Assembly: GCA_021799275.1 (NCBI GenBank)
Contig: JAJZAT010000001.1
Span: 62,001 to 126,000 of the forward strand
Direction: 5' to 3'
Source: Bacillota bacterium
Lineage (GTDB): Bacteria > Bacillota > Sulfobacillia > JAJZYS01 > JAJYTV01
DNA: 64,000 nt
Part shown: one piece after another, positions 29,774-38,081 of the stretch
How positions within the stretch are numbered: position 1 is the stretch's first letter
Layout: each line of letters begins with the position of its first letter
Program-made: the position numbers and the translations under genes
The notes under the pieces: model-generated
What the model saw: only the letters and a program-made list of their open reading frames with translations
Databases searched by the model: none
Told to the model about the DNA's origin: nothing

Positions 29774-29937
29774 GCTGCCCCCTTTCGCGTCTACGCGCCG
29801 TTCTGGTCACCTGGACTTTCTCTGCGACCGGCCTAACCCCCTCCCGGGTCGGTTCGCCCAGGGGTCGGGCAGGCTCCTCTGCTATACTTTTCGTGGCTTT
29901 GGGCAAACACCTCGGACATCCGAAAAGGAGTGTCGAT

Positions 29938-31326
29938 ATGCCACGCATCGAACGTGACGCTCTGGGTGAGGTCTCGATCCCGGACGGGGCCCTCTGGGGA
30001 GCGCACGCGCAGCGCTCCCACGAAAACTTCCCGATCAGCGGGCGGCTGCCGCGGCCGGAGTTCCTGGCCGCCGGCGCGGAGGTCAAGCGGGCCGCGGCCA
30101 TCGGCCACGGGGCGACGGGTCGCCTCGATCGGCCGATCGTCGACGCCATCGTCTGGGCCGCCGACCAGGTGATCGCAGGCAAGCACCTCGATCAGTTCAT
30201 CGTCGACGTCTACCAGGCTGGCGCGGGCACCTCCTTCAACATGAACATGAACGAGGTGCTGGCGAGCCTCGCCAGTATGCATCTCGGCGGCAAGCCGGGA
30301 GACCACAAGGTCTCCGCCCACGACCACGTCAACATGGGCCAGTCGACGAACGACATCTTCCCGACCACCATGCGCGTCGCCTCCGCGGTCCTCTGGCACA
30401 GCACCCGCAATCAGGCGCTCGCCCTCGCCGACGCCTTCGCGGACCTCGCGGCGCGCACGGACAACGTGCTCAAGACCGGACGCACGCACCTGCAGGACGC
30501 CGTGCCCATCCGTTACGGCCAGGAGTTCTCCGGCTACGCGGACGCTCTGCGCCAGGCCGTCCAGCAGACCGATGACGCCGTCCGCTACATCTACGAACTC
30601 AACATGGGCGCGACGGCGAACGGCACGGGCCTGAACGCGGAACCGGGCTACCCGGAGGCCGCCGCCGGGGAGCTCGAGCGCAAGCTGGGCCTGCCGTTCA
30701 GGCCGCCGCGCAACCGCTTCCGCATCACGCAGAGCCTGGGCGACTTCGTCTTCTTCTCGTCGGGGCTGCAGGTGCTGGCGATCGAACTCTCGCGCGTCGC
30801 CTCCGATCTCAGGCTCCTGTCGTCGGGCCCGCACGCGGGCATCGGCGAGATTCAGCTGCCCGCCGTCCAGCCGGGCTCTTCGATCATGCCGGGCAAGGTC
30901 AACCCGTCCATCCCCGAGATGGTCAACATGGTGGCCCTCGACGTGATCGGCGGCCACGCCACGATCGCGACGGCTGCACAGTATGGCCAGCTCGAACTCA
31001 ACGTGATGATGCCGATCGTCGCGGACCGCCTCGTGGAGTCCCTGATCATCCTGGGCAGCGCCTGCGAAACGCTGCGCACGCGCTGCGTCGTGGGCATCAA
31101 GGTCGACGACGGGCGGAGCCTGCGGCTTCTGGAAGGGTCGGGGGCGCTCGCGACCGCTGTCGCACCTTACGTCGGCTACGCCAAGGCCGCGGAACTTCAG
31201 AAGCAAGCGAACGCCTCCGGCCGCAGCGTGCGGGATCTCGTCGTGGAGCAGGGTCTCCTCACGGCCGAGCAGGCCGATCGGGTCCTGGATCTGCGCACCA
31301 TGACGGAGCCAGGTGTCGCGGGCTAG
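29938..31326 (+). CDS. aspA: Class II fumarase/aspartase-family lyase, probably aspartate ammonia-lyase
   Basis: A 462-residue lyase with the family signature GSSIMPGKVNP. The substrate loop is SSGPHAGIGEIQLPAVQP, and GRTHLQDAV is at the second conserved site. The segment FIVDVYQAGAGTSFNMNMNEV and the C-terminal MTEPGVAG resemble aspartases more than FumC, although GAHAQRS near the N-terminus is FumC-like. It would release ammonia from aspartate to give fumarate. ATG 29938 follows AAAAGGAG. It lies directly upstream of aspartokinase, which supports an aspartate role. Fumarate hydratase is the alternative. Confidence 0.8.
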   Translation: MPRIERDALGEVSIPDGALWGAHAQRSHENFPISGRLPRPEFLAAGAEVKRAAAIGHGATGRLDRPIVDAIVWAADQVIAGKHLDQFIVDVYQAGAGTSFNMNMNEVLASLASMHLGGKPGDHKVSAHDHVNMGQSTNDIFPTTMRVASAVLWHSTRNQALALADAFADLAARTDNVLKTGRTHLQDAVPIRYGQEFSGYADALRQAVQQTDDAVRYIYELNMGATANGTGLNAEPGYPEAAAGELERKLGLPFRPPRNRFRITQSLGDFVFFSSGLQVLAIELSRVASDLRLLSSGPHAGIGEIQLPAVQPGSSIMPGKVNPSIPEMVNMVALDVIGGHATIATAAQYGQLELNVMMPIVADRLVESLIILGSACETLRTRCVVGIKVDDGRSLRLLEGSGALATAVAPYVGYAKAAELQKQANASGRSVRDLVVEQGLLTAEQADRVLDLRTMTEPGVAG

Positions 31327-31339
31327 AGCCTCTCAGCCG

Positions 31340-31370
31340 AGGCGCCCGCCCGCGGCAGCGGCGGGCGCCT
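31340..31370 (+). terminator. Terminator after the aspartase-like gene
   Basis: An 11-base-pair stem AGGCGCCCGCC/GGCGGGCGCCT with a 9-base loop, followed by TCCATTTG. Confidence 0.65.
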
Positions 31371-31457
31371 TCCATTTGCTCCGGACGTGCCCGTTGACAG
31401 GAGCGCCGGCCTGCCGTACGATTCGGCCCAATATCGCCTGCCGAGGGGGCGTGTCTC

Positions 31458-32708
31458 ATGAGCGAAGGGTCCCCGAGGTCCCCGGTCGTGATGAAGTTTG
31501 GCGGCTCTTCGCTCGCGACGCCCGAGCGCGTCCGCGTCGTGGCCGAGCGCATCGCGCGGCGTCACCGTCAGGGTGACGCGGTGGTCGCCGTCGTCTCGGC
31601 CCAAGGCGACACGACGGACGAGCTTCTGGCCCGCCTGCACGAGCTCGCGCCGGATCCTCCCGCGCGCGAGGTCGACATGCTGCTCGCGACCGGCGAACAG
31701 CAGTCGGCGGCGCTGGTCGCGGCAACGCTCGGCACCTTCGGCGTGTCCGCCGTCTCCCTGACGGGTTGGCAGGCCGGCATCGTCACCGACCCGAGCCATC
31801 GCCGGGCACGCATCCACGGCATCGCCCCGGAGCGCATCCGCCGCCTGCTGGCGGCGGGCCATGTCGTGGTGGTCGCCGGATTCCAGGGCCTGAACGACCT
31901 CGGCGACGTGACGACGCTCGGGCGCGGCGGCTCGGATCTCACCGCGGTGGCCCTGGCGGCCAGCCTCGGCGGCACTTGCGAAATCTACTCCGACGTCGAC
32001 GGCGTCTACACGGCAGACCCCCGCATCGTCCCCGACGCGCATCGCCTCGAGACGATCAGCTACGACGAGATGATGGAACTCGCCGCGCTCGGCGCGCAGG
32101 TCTTGCAGGCGCGGGCGGTGGAGCATGCCTGGCAGCACGGCGTCGAGGTGCAGGCCCGTTCCACGTTTGCGGACGGCCCCGGCACGAAGGTCCTTGCCGG
32201 CACCGGCACGGAGAGGATCCAGCCGGTCACGGGGACCGCGCTCGATCGCAGCGTCGCGCGGATCCTCTGCGAGCGCGTCCCCGACCGTCCGGGCATCGCC
32301 GCGCAGATCTTCGACGCCTTGGCGGAGGGACCGATCAACGTCGACGTGATCGTGCAGAGCCCGAGCCACGAGGGCCGGACCGACATCGCCTTCACCGTGT
32401 CGGAAGAGGACGCCCTGCCCGCGGAAGAGATCGCCAGGGCGGCGGTCGCGCGCCTCGGTGGCGGACACGTCTCGCGCGACGCGGATGTCGCCAAGGTCTC
32501 GCTCGTTGGCGCGGGCATGGTTTCGCGTCCGGGCGTCGCCAGCCGGGTTTTCCGCACGCTCGCGGACGAGGGAGTCAACATCATCGCGATCAGCACGTCG
32601 GAGATCAAGATTTCCTGTCTTGTGCGCCGCGAGGACGGGCAAAGAAGCCTCCAGGCCGTGCACCGGGCGTTCGGCCTCGGCGAGGGCCAGGAGGAGCAAG
32701 CGGAATAA
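31458..32708 (+). CDS. lysC: Aspartokinase
   Basis: Phosphorylates aspartate at the head of the lysine, threonine, methionine and diaminopimelate pathway. The 416-residue protein starts VVMKFGGSSLATPERV. It has GFQGLNDLGDVTTLGRGGSDLT near residue 135-156 and a paired ACT domain from about residue 255, including DRPGIAAQIFDAL and NIIAISTSEIKISCL. That order matches single-chain alpha-type aspartokinases with feedback control. An internal beta-subunit start, as in Bacillus, cannot be judged. GAGGGGG precedes the ATG. Confidence 0.95.
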   Translation: MSEGSPRSPVVMKFGGSSLATPERVRVVAERIARRHRQGDAVVAVVSAQGDTTDELLARLHELAPDPPAREVDMLLATGEQQSAALVAATLGTFGVSAVSLTGWQAGIVTDPSHRRARIHGIAPERIRRLLAAGHVVVVAGFQGLNDLGDVTTLGRGGSDLTAVALAASLGGTCEIYSDVDGVYTADPRIVPDAHRLETISYDEMMELAALGAQVLQARAVEHAWQHGVEVQARSTFADGPGTKVLAGTGTERIQPVTGTALDRSVARILCERVPDRPGIAAQIFDALAEGPINVDVIVQSPSHEGRTDIAFTVSEEDALPAEEIARAAVARLGGGHVSRDADVAKVSLVGAGMVSRPGVASRVFRTLADEGVNIIAISTSEIKISCLVRREDGQRSLQAVHRAFGLGEGQEEQAE

Positions 32709-32717
32709 TCCGCCCCT

Positions 32718-33914
32718 TTACCCGACCGCCACTTCCCGGACCGCCTCGACGAAGCGGCCGAGTTCGTCGCGCAAGGTGTAGAAGCCGCAGGAGACGCGCA
32801 CGGCACTGTGGGGCGGCGGCAGATGACGCACCCTGAAACCGCGCCTTGCGAGCTCGGCCGAGGCTTCCTCCGCGCTCTTCCCCTGCACCTCGAACGAGAC
32901 GATCCCCGACATGCGCTCCGCGATGCGTGTACGCAGCTCGACGCCCCGCAGACCGGCCAGGGCCCCGGCCAGCTCCTGGCCGAGCCTGCCGATGCGCTCG
33001 GTCGCCCAGGCGGGGCCTGTCTCTTCCTGCCAGCGCAGGCTCGCGACGAGTCCCGCGAGCTGCGATTGAGAGGGCGAGCCGATCTCGTAGCGCCTCGCGC
33101 CCGCCGCAGGCTGGAAATGGGCGGCGTGGTTGTCGCTCAGGGTGCCCGAAAGGTAGCCGACGAAAGTCGGCTGGCACTGGGCCTGCCTGCTTTCCGCCAC
33201 GTAGAGGGCGCCGGTCCCTTCAGGTCCCAGGAGCCACTTCTGTCCGGGCAGCGCGTAAAAATCCACCTGGCTGCGGTGCAGGTCCACCGCCACCGCACCT
33301 GCCGCCTGCGCGGCGTCCACCACGGTGAGCAGGCCTTCCCCGCGCGCCCACTGCCCGAGCTCCTCAAGCGGTAGCCGCTCGCCGTTCGTCCAAAGGACGT
33401 GCGAGAAGGCGAGCGCCTTGGTCTGAGGCGTCTGGCGCGACGCGAAGGCGTCCAGCCACGCCCGGGCGCTGGGATCTTCCGGGGTGTCGACAAAGGAGAC
33501 CCGCACACCGGTGCGCCGCGCCAGCGCTGCGAGCGGCATCAGGAGGCCCGGATGCTCGTCGCGCGTCGTCAGGATCTCGTCGCCACGCTGCCATGCGATG
33601 CCCCAGAGCGCGATGTCGAGGCCGTCCGTCGTGCGCGGCGTCAGTGCGATCTCGTCGACCGCGGTGCCGAAGCGCCGCGCGAGCAGAGATCGCGCCTCCT
33701 CGCGCAGTTCCTGGCTGTGCCGGTAATAGTCCGGCCCGATGCGGCCCATGCCCAGTTCGTGTTCCAGCGTCGCCCGCATGGCTTCGCCACTGCTGCGCGG
33801 CAACGGCCCGAACGTGCCGTTGTTCAGGTAGACCTCGCGTTCGAGCGCCGGCAGGTCTCCCCGCAGGCGCTCGAGCCGGGCGCTGTCGCTACCTTCGTCC
33901 CGAAAGGCTTCCAC
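32718..33914 (-). CDS. Class V aminotransferase (cysteine desulfurase-like fold)
   Basis: About 398 residues. The PLP-binding lysine lies in PGQKWLLGPEGTGALYV, preceded by the conserved Asp of VVDAAQAAGAVAVDLH and by DEHPGLLMPL. YLNNGTFGPLP is the typical N-terminal substrate region. The family includes cysteine desulfurases, isopenicillin-N epimerase-like enzymes and kynureninases; the reaction is not assignable. GTG 33914 is chosen because GGAGG lies 7-8 bases before it; the frame is open to a TTG at 33965. It converges on lysC. Confidence 0.85.
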   Translation of the reverse strand: MEAFRDEGSDSARLERLRGDLPALEREVYLNNGTFGPLPRSSGEAMRATLEHELGMGRIGPDYYRHSQELREEARSLLARRFGTAVDEIALTPRTTDGLDIALWGIAWQRGDEILTTRDEHPGLLMPLAALARRTGVRVSFVDTPEDPSARAWLDAFASRQTPQTKALAFSHVLWTNGERLPLEELGQWARGEGLLTVVDAAQAAGAVAVDLHRSQVDFYALPGQKWLLGPEGTGALYVAESRQAQCQPTFVGYLSGTLSDNHAAHFQPAAGARRYEIGSPSQSQLAGLVASLRWQEETGPAWATERIGRLGQELAGALAGLRGVELRTRIAERMSGIVSFEVQGKSAEEASAELARRGFRVRHLPPPHSAVRVSCGFYTLRDELGRFVEAVREVAVG

Positions 33915-34005
33915 GCCGATCGCCTCCGAAGTGCGATTCGCCTCCCGCGCCAACGCTCCTGCCAAATGCTATGATGCCTAGGGCCCGCCTGGAGGGGGTT
34001 GCCCC

Positions 34006-34887
34006 ATGCGCGTCTTGGGCTTCGGACTTGCCTTGCTCGCAGCACTGGCCTTCGGACTCTATATGGTTCCGCGGCGCTTTTTGACATCATCGTCCTGGGA
34101 CTTCTCCACCTACATGGGCGTCGGCATCGCGGTGACGCTTGCCGTGCCGCTGATCGGCGGCGCCGGAGAGTTCGTCCTGCGAGGCTTCCTGCTCGCCCTT
34201 CTGAGCGGTGTCGTCTTCGCTCTTGCGACCCATCTCTTCGTCCTCGCCGTCGACCGGCTCGGCCTCACGCGCGCGACGCCGGTTAAGAACCTCGCGGGCG
34301 TCTTCGGCACGCTCTTCGGGCTCACGATCCTGGCGGAATACCGTTCGGCCGGACTCGCGGTCGTCGTGCAGCTCATCGCGGGCAGCGTCATGATCGCCCT
34401 CGGAGCCTACCTCATCGGGGGCGTCGGCGGTGCGAAGGGCGAGTCCCAGGCCGAGGGCGCACGCGGTCAGGCCCTCGGTTTCTCTCTTGCCTTCCTGTCC
34501 GCGGCATGTTTCGGCTTCTACCTCGTACCGCTGCGCCTTTCGCTGCCTCTCGGGTCTGGGCTCGGCTACCTCGGCATGGGCATCGGTACGCTCCTGGGCC
34601 TTCTGGCGCCACGGCTCTTCGTCGGGCGCCCGACGTGGTCGGGGCGGGACAGTTGGCTCGGTCTCCTCGCCGGCGTGCTGCTGGCTCTCGGCGTCCTCTT
34701 CGGCACGCCGGCCACGCGTCTCATCGGGCTCTCCGTCGCCTGGCCACTGACGCAGCTCAACACCTTCGTCGCCCTGGCCGCCGGGCTCTACTGGCTACAC
34801 GAGTTCGACGCGCGTCGCGAGCGACGCCGCCTCGCGCTCGCGACGCTTCTAACCGTCGCCGGCATCGGGTTGCTTGCCCTGCTCTGA
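34006..34887 (+). CDS. Ten-helix permease of the GRP/DMT type (sugar-uptake-like)
   Basis: A 293-residue membrane protein with about 10 predicted helices in two halves. FGLYMVPRRF and FGFYLVPLRLSLPLG head the two repeats, as in the glucose-uptake/RhaT-like GRP family. The central loop is hydrophilic (GGAKGESQAEGARG). The substrate is unknown. The ATG follows GGAGGGGG. It is divergent from the aminotransferase gene. Confidence 0.75.
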   Translation: MRVLGFGLALLAALAFGLYMVPRRFLTSSSWDFSTYMGVGIAVTLAVPLIGGAGEFVLRGFLLALLSGVVFALATHLFVLAVDRLGLTRATPVKNLAGVFGTLFGLTILAEYRSAGLAVVVQLIAGSVMIALGAYLIGGVGGAKGESQAEGARGQALGFSLAFLSAACFGFYLVPLRLSLPLGSGLGYLGMGIGTLLGLLAPRLFVGRPTWSGRDSWLGLLAGVLLALGVLFGTPATRLIGLSVAWPLTQLNTFVALAAGLYWLHEFDARRERRRLALATLLTVAGIGLLALL

Positions 34888-35005
34888 ACGGGCACAAACG
34901 CTTATGATGCCCGTCGCTTCCCCTCCTGATGCGCTATGATGGTGCCATCGCAACTGCTCTACGGAGCCGAAGGCGCCGCAGCAGAACAGGAGGGATCACC
35001 GCGCG

Positions 35006-36358
35006 ATGAGTGTGGAACTCGACCAGCGGGCGGCCATCACGCCCGAGTTTCTCGCCGCATGCAGGGACCGTTTTGCAGAGAGTCCCGGACAGCGCACGCT
35101 CGCGAACGCGGTGCGCAAGAACGGCGTCGCCGGGGTGGCGCTCAACCAGGACCGGGTCTGGTCCATGCAGCACACGTTCTCGCACATGGTCAAGGGCGGC
35201 CCGATCACGAACCAGAAGCAGAGCGGGCGCTGCTGGATGTTCGCAGGGCTCAACACCCTGCGCATCCCGGTGATGCAGAAGCTCGGCCTCGAGGAGTTCG
35301 AACTGAGCCAGGCCTACCAGATGTTCTGGGACAAATTCGAAAAGGCGAACTACTTCCTCGAGAATGTCCTGGAGACCCTCGACGAACCGCTGGACGGCCG
35401 CCTCGTGGCGTGGCTCCTGTCCGCCCCCCTGAACGACGGCGGGCAGTGGGACATGTTCGTGAACCTCGTCGAGAAGTACGGCGTCGTGCCGAAGTGGATC
35501 ATGCCGGAGTCGTTCCACTCGAGCCAGTCCCGCGGCATGAACAGCCTCCTCACGGCCAAGCTGCGCGAAGACGCGGCGCGGCTGCGCGGCCTGCACGCGC
35601 AGGGCCTGGCCATGTACGCCCTACGTCAGGAGAAGGAGCGCATGCTCTCCGAGTTCTACGTCGCCTTGGTCACGTTCCTCGGCGAGCCGCCTGCGCAGTT
35701 CGACTTCGAGTACCGCGACAAGGACCAGGCATTCCACCGCGAGGCCGGGATCACGCCGCTCGAGTTCTTCCACCGTCACGTCGGCATGGACCTCAGGGAG
35801 TATGTCAGCGTGATCAACGCGCCGACGGCCGACAAGCCGTACGGTCGCACCTTCACCGTCAAGTACCTCGGCAACGTCAAGGGCGGGCGCAACGTGCTCT
35901 ACCTCAACGTCGAGTCCGAGGTGCTGCGGCAGGCGGCCATGGCGCAGCTGGTCGACGGCGAGGCCGTCTGGTTCGGCTGCGACGTCGGCAAGATGCAGGA
36001 CCGCGAGGCCGGCATCATGGCGGCGGACCTCTACGACTACGAGTCCGTCGTGGGCATGCCGCTCGACATGACGAAGGCGGAACGGCTCGACTACGGCGAG
36101 AGCCTGATGACCCACGCCATGGTCTTCACCGGCATCAACATCGTCGACGGCCGGCCGAACCGCTGGCGCGTCGAGAACAGCTGGGGCACCGACAACGGCC
36201 AGAAGGGCTACTTCGTCATGGACGACGACTGGTTCGACGCCTACATGTACCAGGTCGTCGTGCGCCGCAGCTACCTGCCGCAGGAGCTCCAGGCGGCTCT
36301 CTCGCAGGAGCCGATCGAGCTGCAGCCGTGGGACCCGATGGGCTCCCTGGCGCTCTGA
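35006..36358 (+). CDS. pepC: Aminopeptidase C (bleomycin hydrolase family, peptidase C1B)
   Basis: A 450-residue cytosolic cysteine aminopeptidase. The catalytic Cys is in NQKQSGRCWMFAGLN near residue 75, His is in THAMVFTGINI near 370, and Asn is in VENSWG near 390. Length and motifs match PepC of Bacillota. The ATG follows GGAGGGATC. A strong hairpin terminator follows the stop. Confidence 0.95.
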   Translation: MSVELDQRAAITPEFLAACRDRFAESPGQRTLANAVRKNGVAGVALNQDRVWSMQHTFSHMVKGGPITNQKQSGRCWMFAGLNTLRIPVMQKLGLEEFELSQAYQMFWDKFEKANYFLENVLETLDEPLDGRLVAWLLSAPLNDGGQWDMFVNLVEKYGVVPKWIMPESFHSSQSRGMNSLLTAKLREDAARLRGLHAQGLAMYALRQEKERMLSEFYVALVTFLGEPPAQFDFEYRDKDQAFHREAGITPLEFFHRHVGMDLREYVSVINAPTADKPYGRTFTVKYLGNVKGGRNVLYLNVESEVLRQAAMAQLVDGEAVWFGCDVGKMQDREAGIMAADLYDYESVVGMPLDMTKAERLDYGESLMTHAMVFTGINIVDGRPNRWRVENSWGTDNGQKGYFVMDDDWFDAYMYQVVVRRSYLPQELQAALSQEPIELQPWDPMGSLAL

Positions 36359-36372
36359 GCATCGGAAGAGCC

Positions 36373-36402
36373 GAGGCCCGCTCCGCATCTGGAGCGGGCC
36401 TC
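36373..36402 (+). terminator. Hairpin terminator after pepC
   Basis: A perfect 12-base-pair stem GAGGCCCGCTCC/GGAGCGGGCCTC with a 6-base loop, 14 bases after the pepC stop. No long T-run. Confidence 0.65.
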
Positions 36403-36435
36403 GCCAATGGCAGGAGACTCGAAGGAGGAGATCCT

Positions 36436-37113
36436 ATGCGCCACCAGCTGACCGGAACCACGTTGCAGGTGCTCGAGATCGCCCTGGGGAGCGGCGAGAA
36501 GATTGTCGCCGAGTCCGGGCGTCTCTCCTGGATGCAGCACATGCAGATGCAGACCCGCGCCACCGGCGGCATGTTCGGCGCTCTGCGCCGCATGGCCGGC
36601 GGCGGCACGCTCTTCCTCACGGAGTTCACCCCGACCGGCAAGGAAGGCATGGTCGCCTTCGCGGCGAGGTCCCCGGGCCAGATCGTCGAGCTCGACCTGG
36701 GCGGCCAGGATTACTTCGTGCACGAGCACGGCTTCCTCTGCGCCACGGAGGGCATCGAGCTCTCGGTGGGCTTCCAGCGCTCGCTGGGCGCCGGGGTGTT
36801 CGGCGGGACAGGGTTCGTGCTGCAGCAACTCTCCGGCAACGCGAATGCCTTTATCGACCTGTCGGGGGAGATCGTGAAGCGCGACCTCGACGACGGAGAG
36901 GAGATTCTTGTTCAGCCGGGGCACGTCGGCATGTTCGAAGCTCGCGTTCATTTCGACATCACGACGCTCCCGGGCGTACGCAACATGCTGTTCGGCGGAG
37001 ACGGGTTCTTCCTGGCGCGCCTGCGCGGTCCCGGCAGCGTCTGGCTGCAGTCCATGCCGCTACCGCTGCTTGCGCACTCGATCGCACCGTACCTGCCGCA
37101 GAGTCACGGCTAG
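36436..37113 (+). CDS. AIM24/TIGR00266-like protein
   Basis: A 225-residue protein of the AIM24 (TIGR00266) beta-rich family. Glycine-rich strands such as GGGTLFLTEFTPTG, FLCATEGIELSVGFQRS and GPGSVWLQSMPLPLLA are typical. The function in bacteria is not established. ATG 36436 follows a strong GAAGGAGGAG. It sits between the pepC terminator and a convergent small membrane protein gene. Confidence 0.8.
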   Translation: MRHQLTGTTLQVLEIALGSGEKIVAESGRLSWMQHMQMQTRATGGMFGALRRMAGGGTLFLTEFTPTGKEGMVAFAARSPGQIVELDLGGQDYFVHEHGFLCATEGIELSVGFQRSLGAGVFGGTGFVLQQLSGNANAFIDLSGEIVKRDLDDGEEILVQPGHVGMFEARVHFDITTLPGVRNMLFGGDGFFLARLRGPGSVWLQSMPLPLLAHSIAPYLPQSHG

Positions 37114-37127
37114 CGACGAAGGCCCGC

Positions 37128-37439
37128 TTACGGCATCCTGGCGTCGCGCCGACGTCGCAGGGCCAGGATGTGGCGCACTAGCGCGACGAGCTGCACCCAG
37201 AACAGGACGAAGTAGATCGGCCCGATCGAGAAAAGGCCGACCATCGTCAGGTAGGCGCTGACGACCAGGCTCGGCACCAGCCAGGGCCAGAGCCGCGGGC
37301 GACGCCAGAGCAGGAACGTAGCCGCGAGGTCCACCGCGGCCATGACCCAGAGAACAGGCGCAGGGAAAATGGGAATGACCGCGCCGAAGAGATGCAGGCC
37401 GTAGCCCGGCGGATAGTGGACGGTCACCCTCGCGTGCAT
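37128..37439 (-). CDS. Small membrane protein, unknown
   Basis: A 103-residue protein with three hydrophobic helices (LFGAVIPIFPAPVLWVMAAV, WPWLVPSLVVSAYLTMVGLF, YFVLFWVQLVALVRHIL) and a basic C-terminus. No family is recognised. ATG 37439 follows GGAGGCG. The longer frame up to 37766 runs antisense through tRNA genes and is rejected. Converges on the AIM24-like gene. Confidence 0.7.
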   Translation of the reverse strand: MHARVTVHYPPGYGLHLFGAVIPIFPAPVLWVMAAVDLAATFLLWRRPRLWPWLVPSLVVSAYLTMVGLFSIGPIYFVLFWVQLVALVRHILALRRRRDARMP

Positions 37440-37568
37440 GGCGACGCCTCCAAATCCCACGGATCTGCGTCTATCGTACCGCCGCGCAGGGTACCCGTCT
37501 TGCGTGTCCTTGCGCGTGTGGACGCCTCGCGACGCGCCTTGTCGCCTCGGGACGACCACGTCAGGCCG

Positions 37569-37598
37569 TTGCGGTCCGGAGCCGCCATGCGCTATGCT
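37569..37598 (+). promoter_or_regulatory. Candidate promoter of the tRNA-Pro-Gly-Arg operon
   Basis: TTGCGG (37569-37574), an 18-base spacer and TATGCT (37593-37598) lie just before tRNA-Pro. Moderate match only. Confidence 0.45.
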
Positions 37599-37611
37599 TA
37601 AGCGCACGCAA

Positions 37612-37686
<75 letters not shown>

Positions 37687-37691
37687 GTTTT

Positions 37692-37765
37692 GCGGGTGTA
37701 GCTCAATGGTAGAGCGGAAGCCTTCCAAGCTTCACACGTGGGTTCGATTCCCATCACCCGCTCCA
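37692..37765 (+). tRNA. tRNA-Gly(TCC)
   Basis: A 74-base cloverleaf. Anticodon stem GAAGC/GCTTC with loop CTTCCAA gives anticodon TCC. T-loop TTCGATT; CCA is encoded. Confidence 0.95.
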
Positions 37766-37772
37766 ATTTGCG

Positions 37773-37848
37773 GCCCCAGTAGCTCAGCGGTCAGAGCATC
37801 CGGCTTCTACCCGGAGTGCCGGGGGTTCGAATCCTCCCTGGGGCGCCA
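37773..37848 (+). tRNA. tRNA-Arg(TCT)
   Basis: A 76-base cloverleaf. Acceptor GCCCCAG/CTGGGGC; anticodon stem TCCGG/CCGGA with loop CTTCTAC gives anticodon TCT. CCA is encoded. Confidence 0.95.
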
Positions 37849-37862
37849 TTTCCATTCCCGTT

Positions 37863-37895
37863 TGGCCAGGCTGCGCTTTGAGCGCGTCCTGGCCA
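37863..37895 (+). terminator. Terminator-like hairpin after the tRNA operon
   Basis: Outer stem TGGCCAGG/CCTGGCCA with an inner GCGC/GCGC pair, about 15 bases after tRNA-Arg; CTTATGCTTTG follows. Confidence 0.5.
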
Positions 37896-38027
37896 CTTAT
37901 GCTTTGTAGTGTTCGCATGACGGCCCATCTGCCCTGACAGAAGGAGAACTGGGACTGCGATGCCACGCGGAACCGAACCGACCGGCGTGGCTTCTCAGCC
38001 CACAGCGAACGGAATCACCAAGCTTGC

Positions 38028-38058
38028 TTGACTCTCCCCTTGGGGGAGACCGTATCGT
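38028..38058 (+). promoter_or_regulatory. MerR-type promoter/operator of the merR-family gene
   Basis: A -35 TTGACT (38028-38033) is separated from -10 TATCGT (38053-38058) by 19 bases, longer than the usual 17. The spacer holds a 7-base dyad TCTCCCC/GGGGAGA (38033-38039 and 38043-38049). An over-long spacer with a central dyad is the known architecture that MerR-family activators twist open. It sits 24 bases before the regulator's ATG, so it is probably self-activated. Confidence 0.75.
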
Positions 38059-38081
38059 CCAAATCAAAGGTGGTGCCCCGG

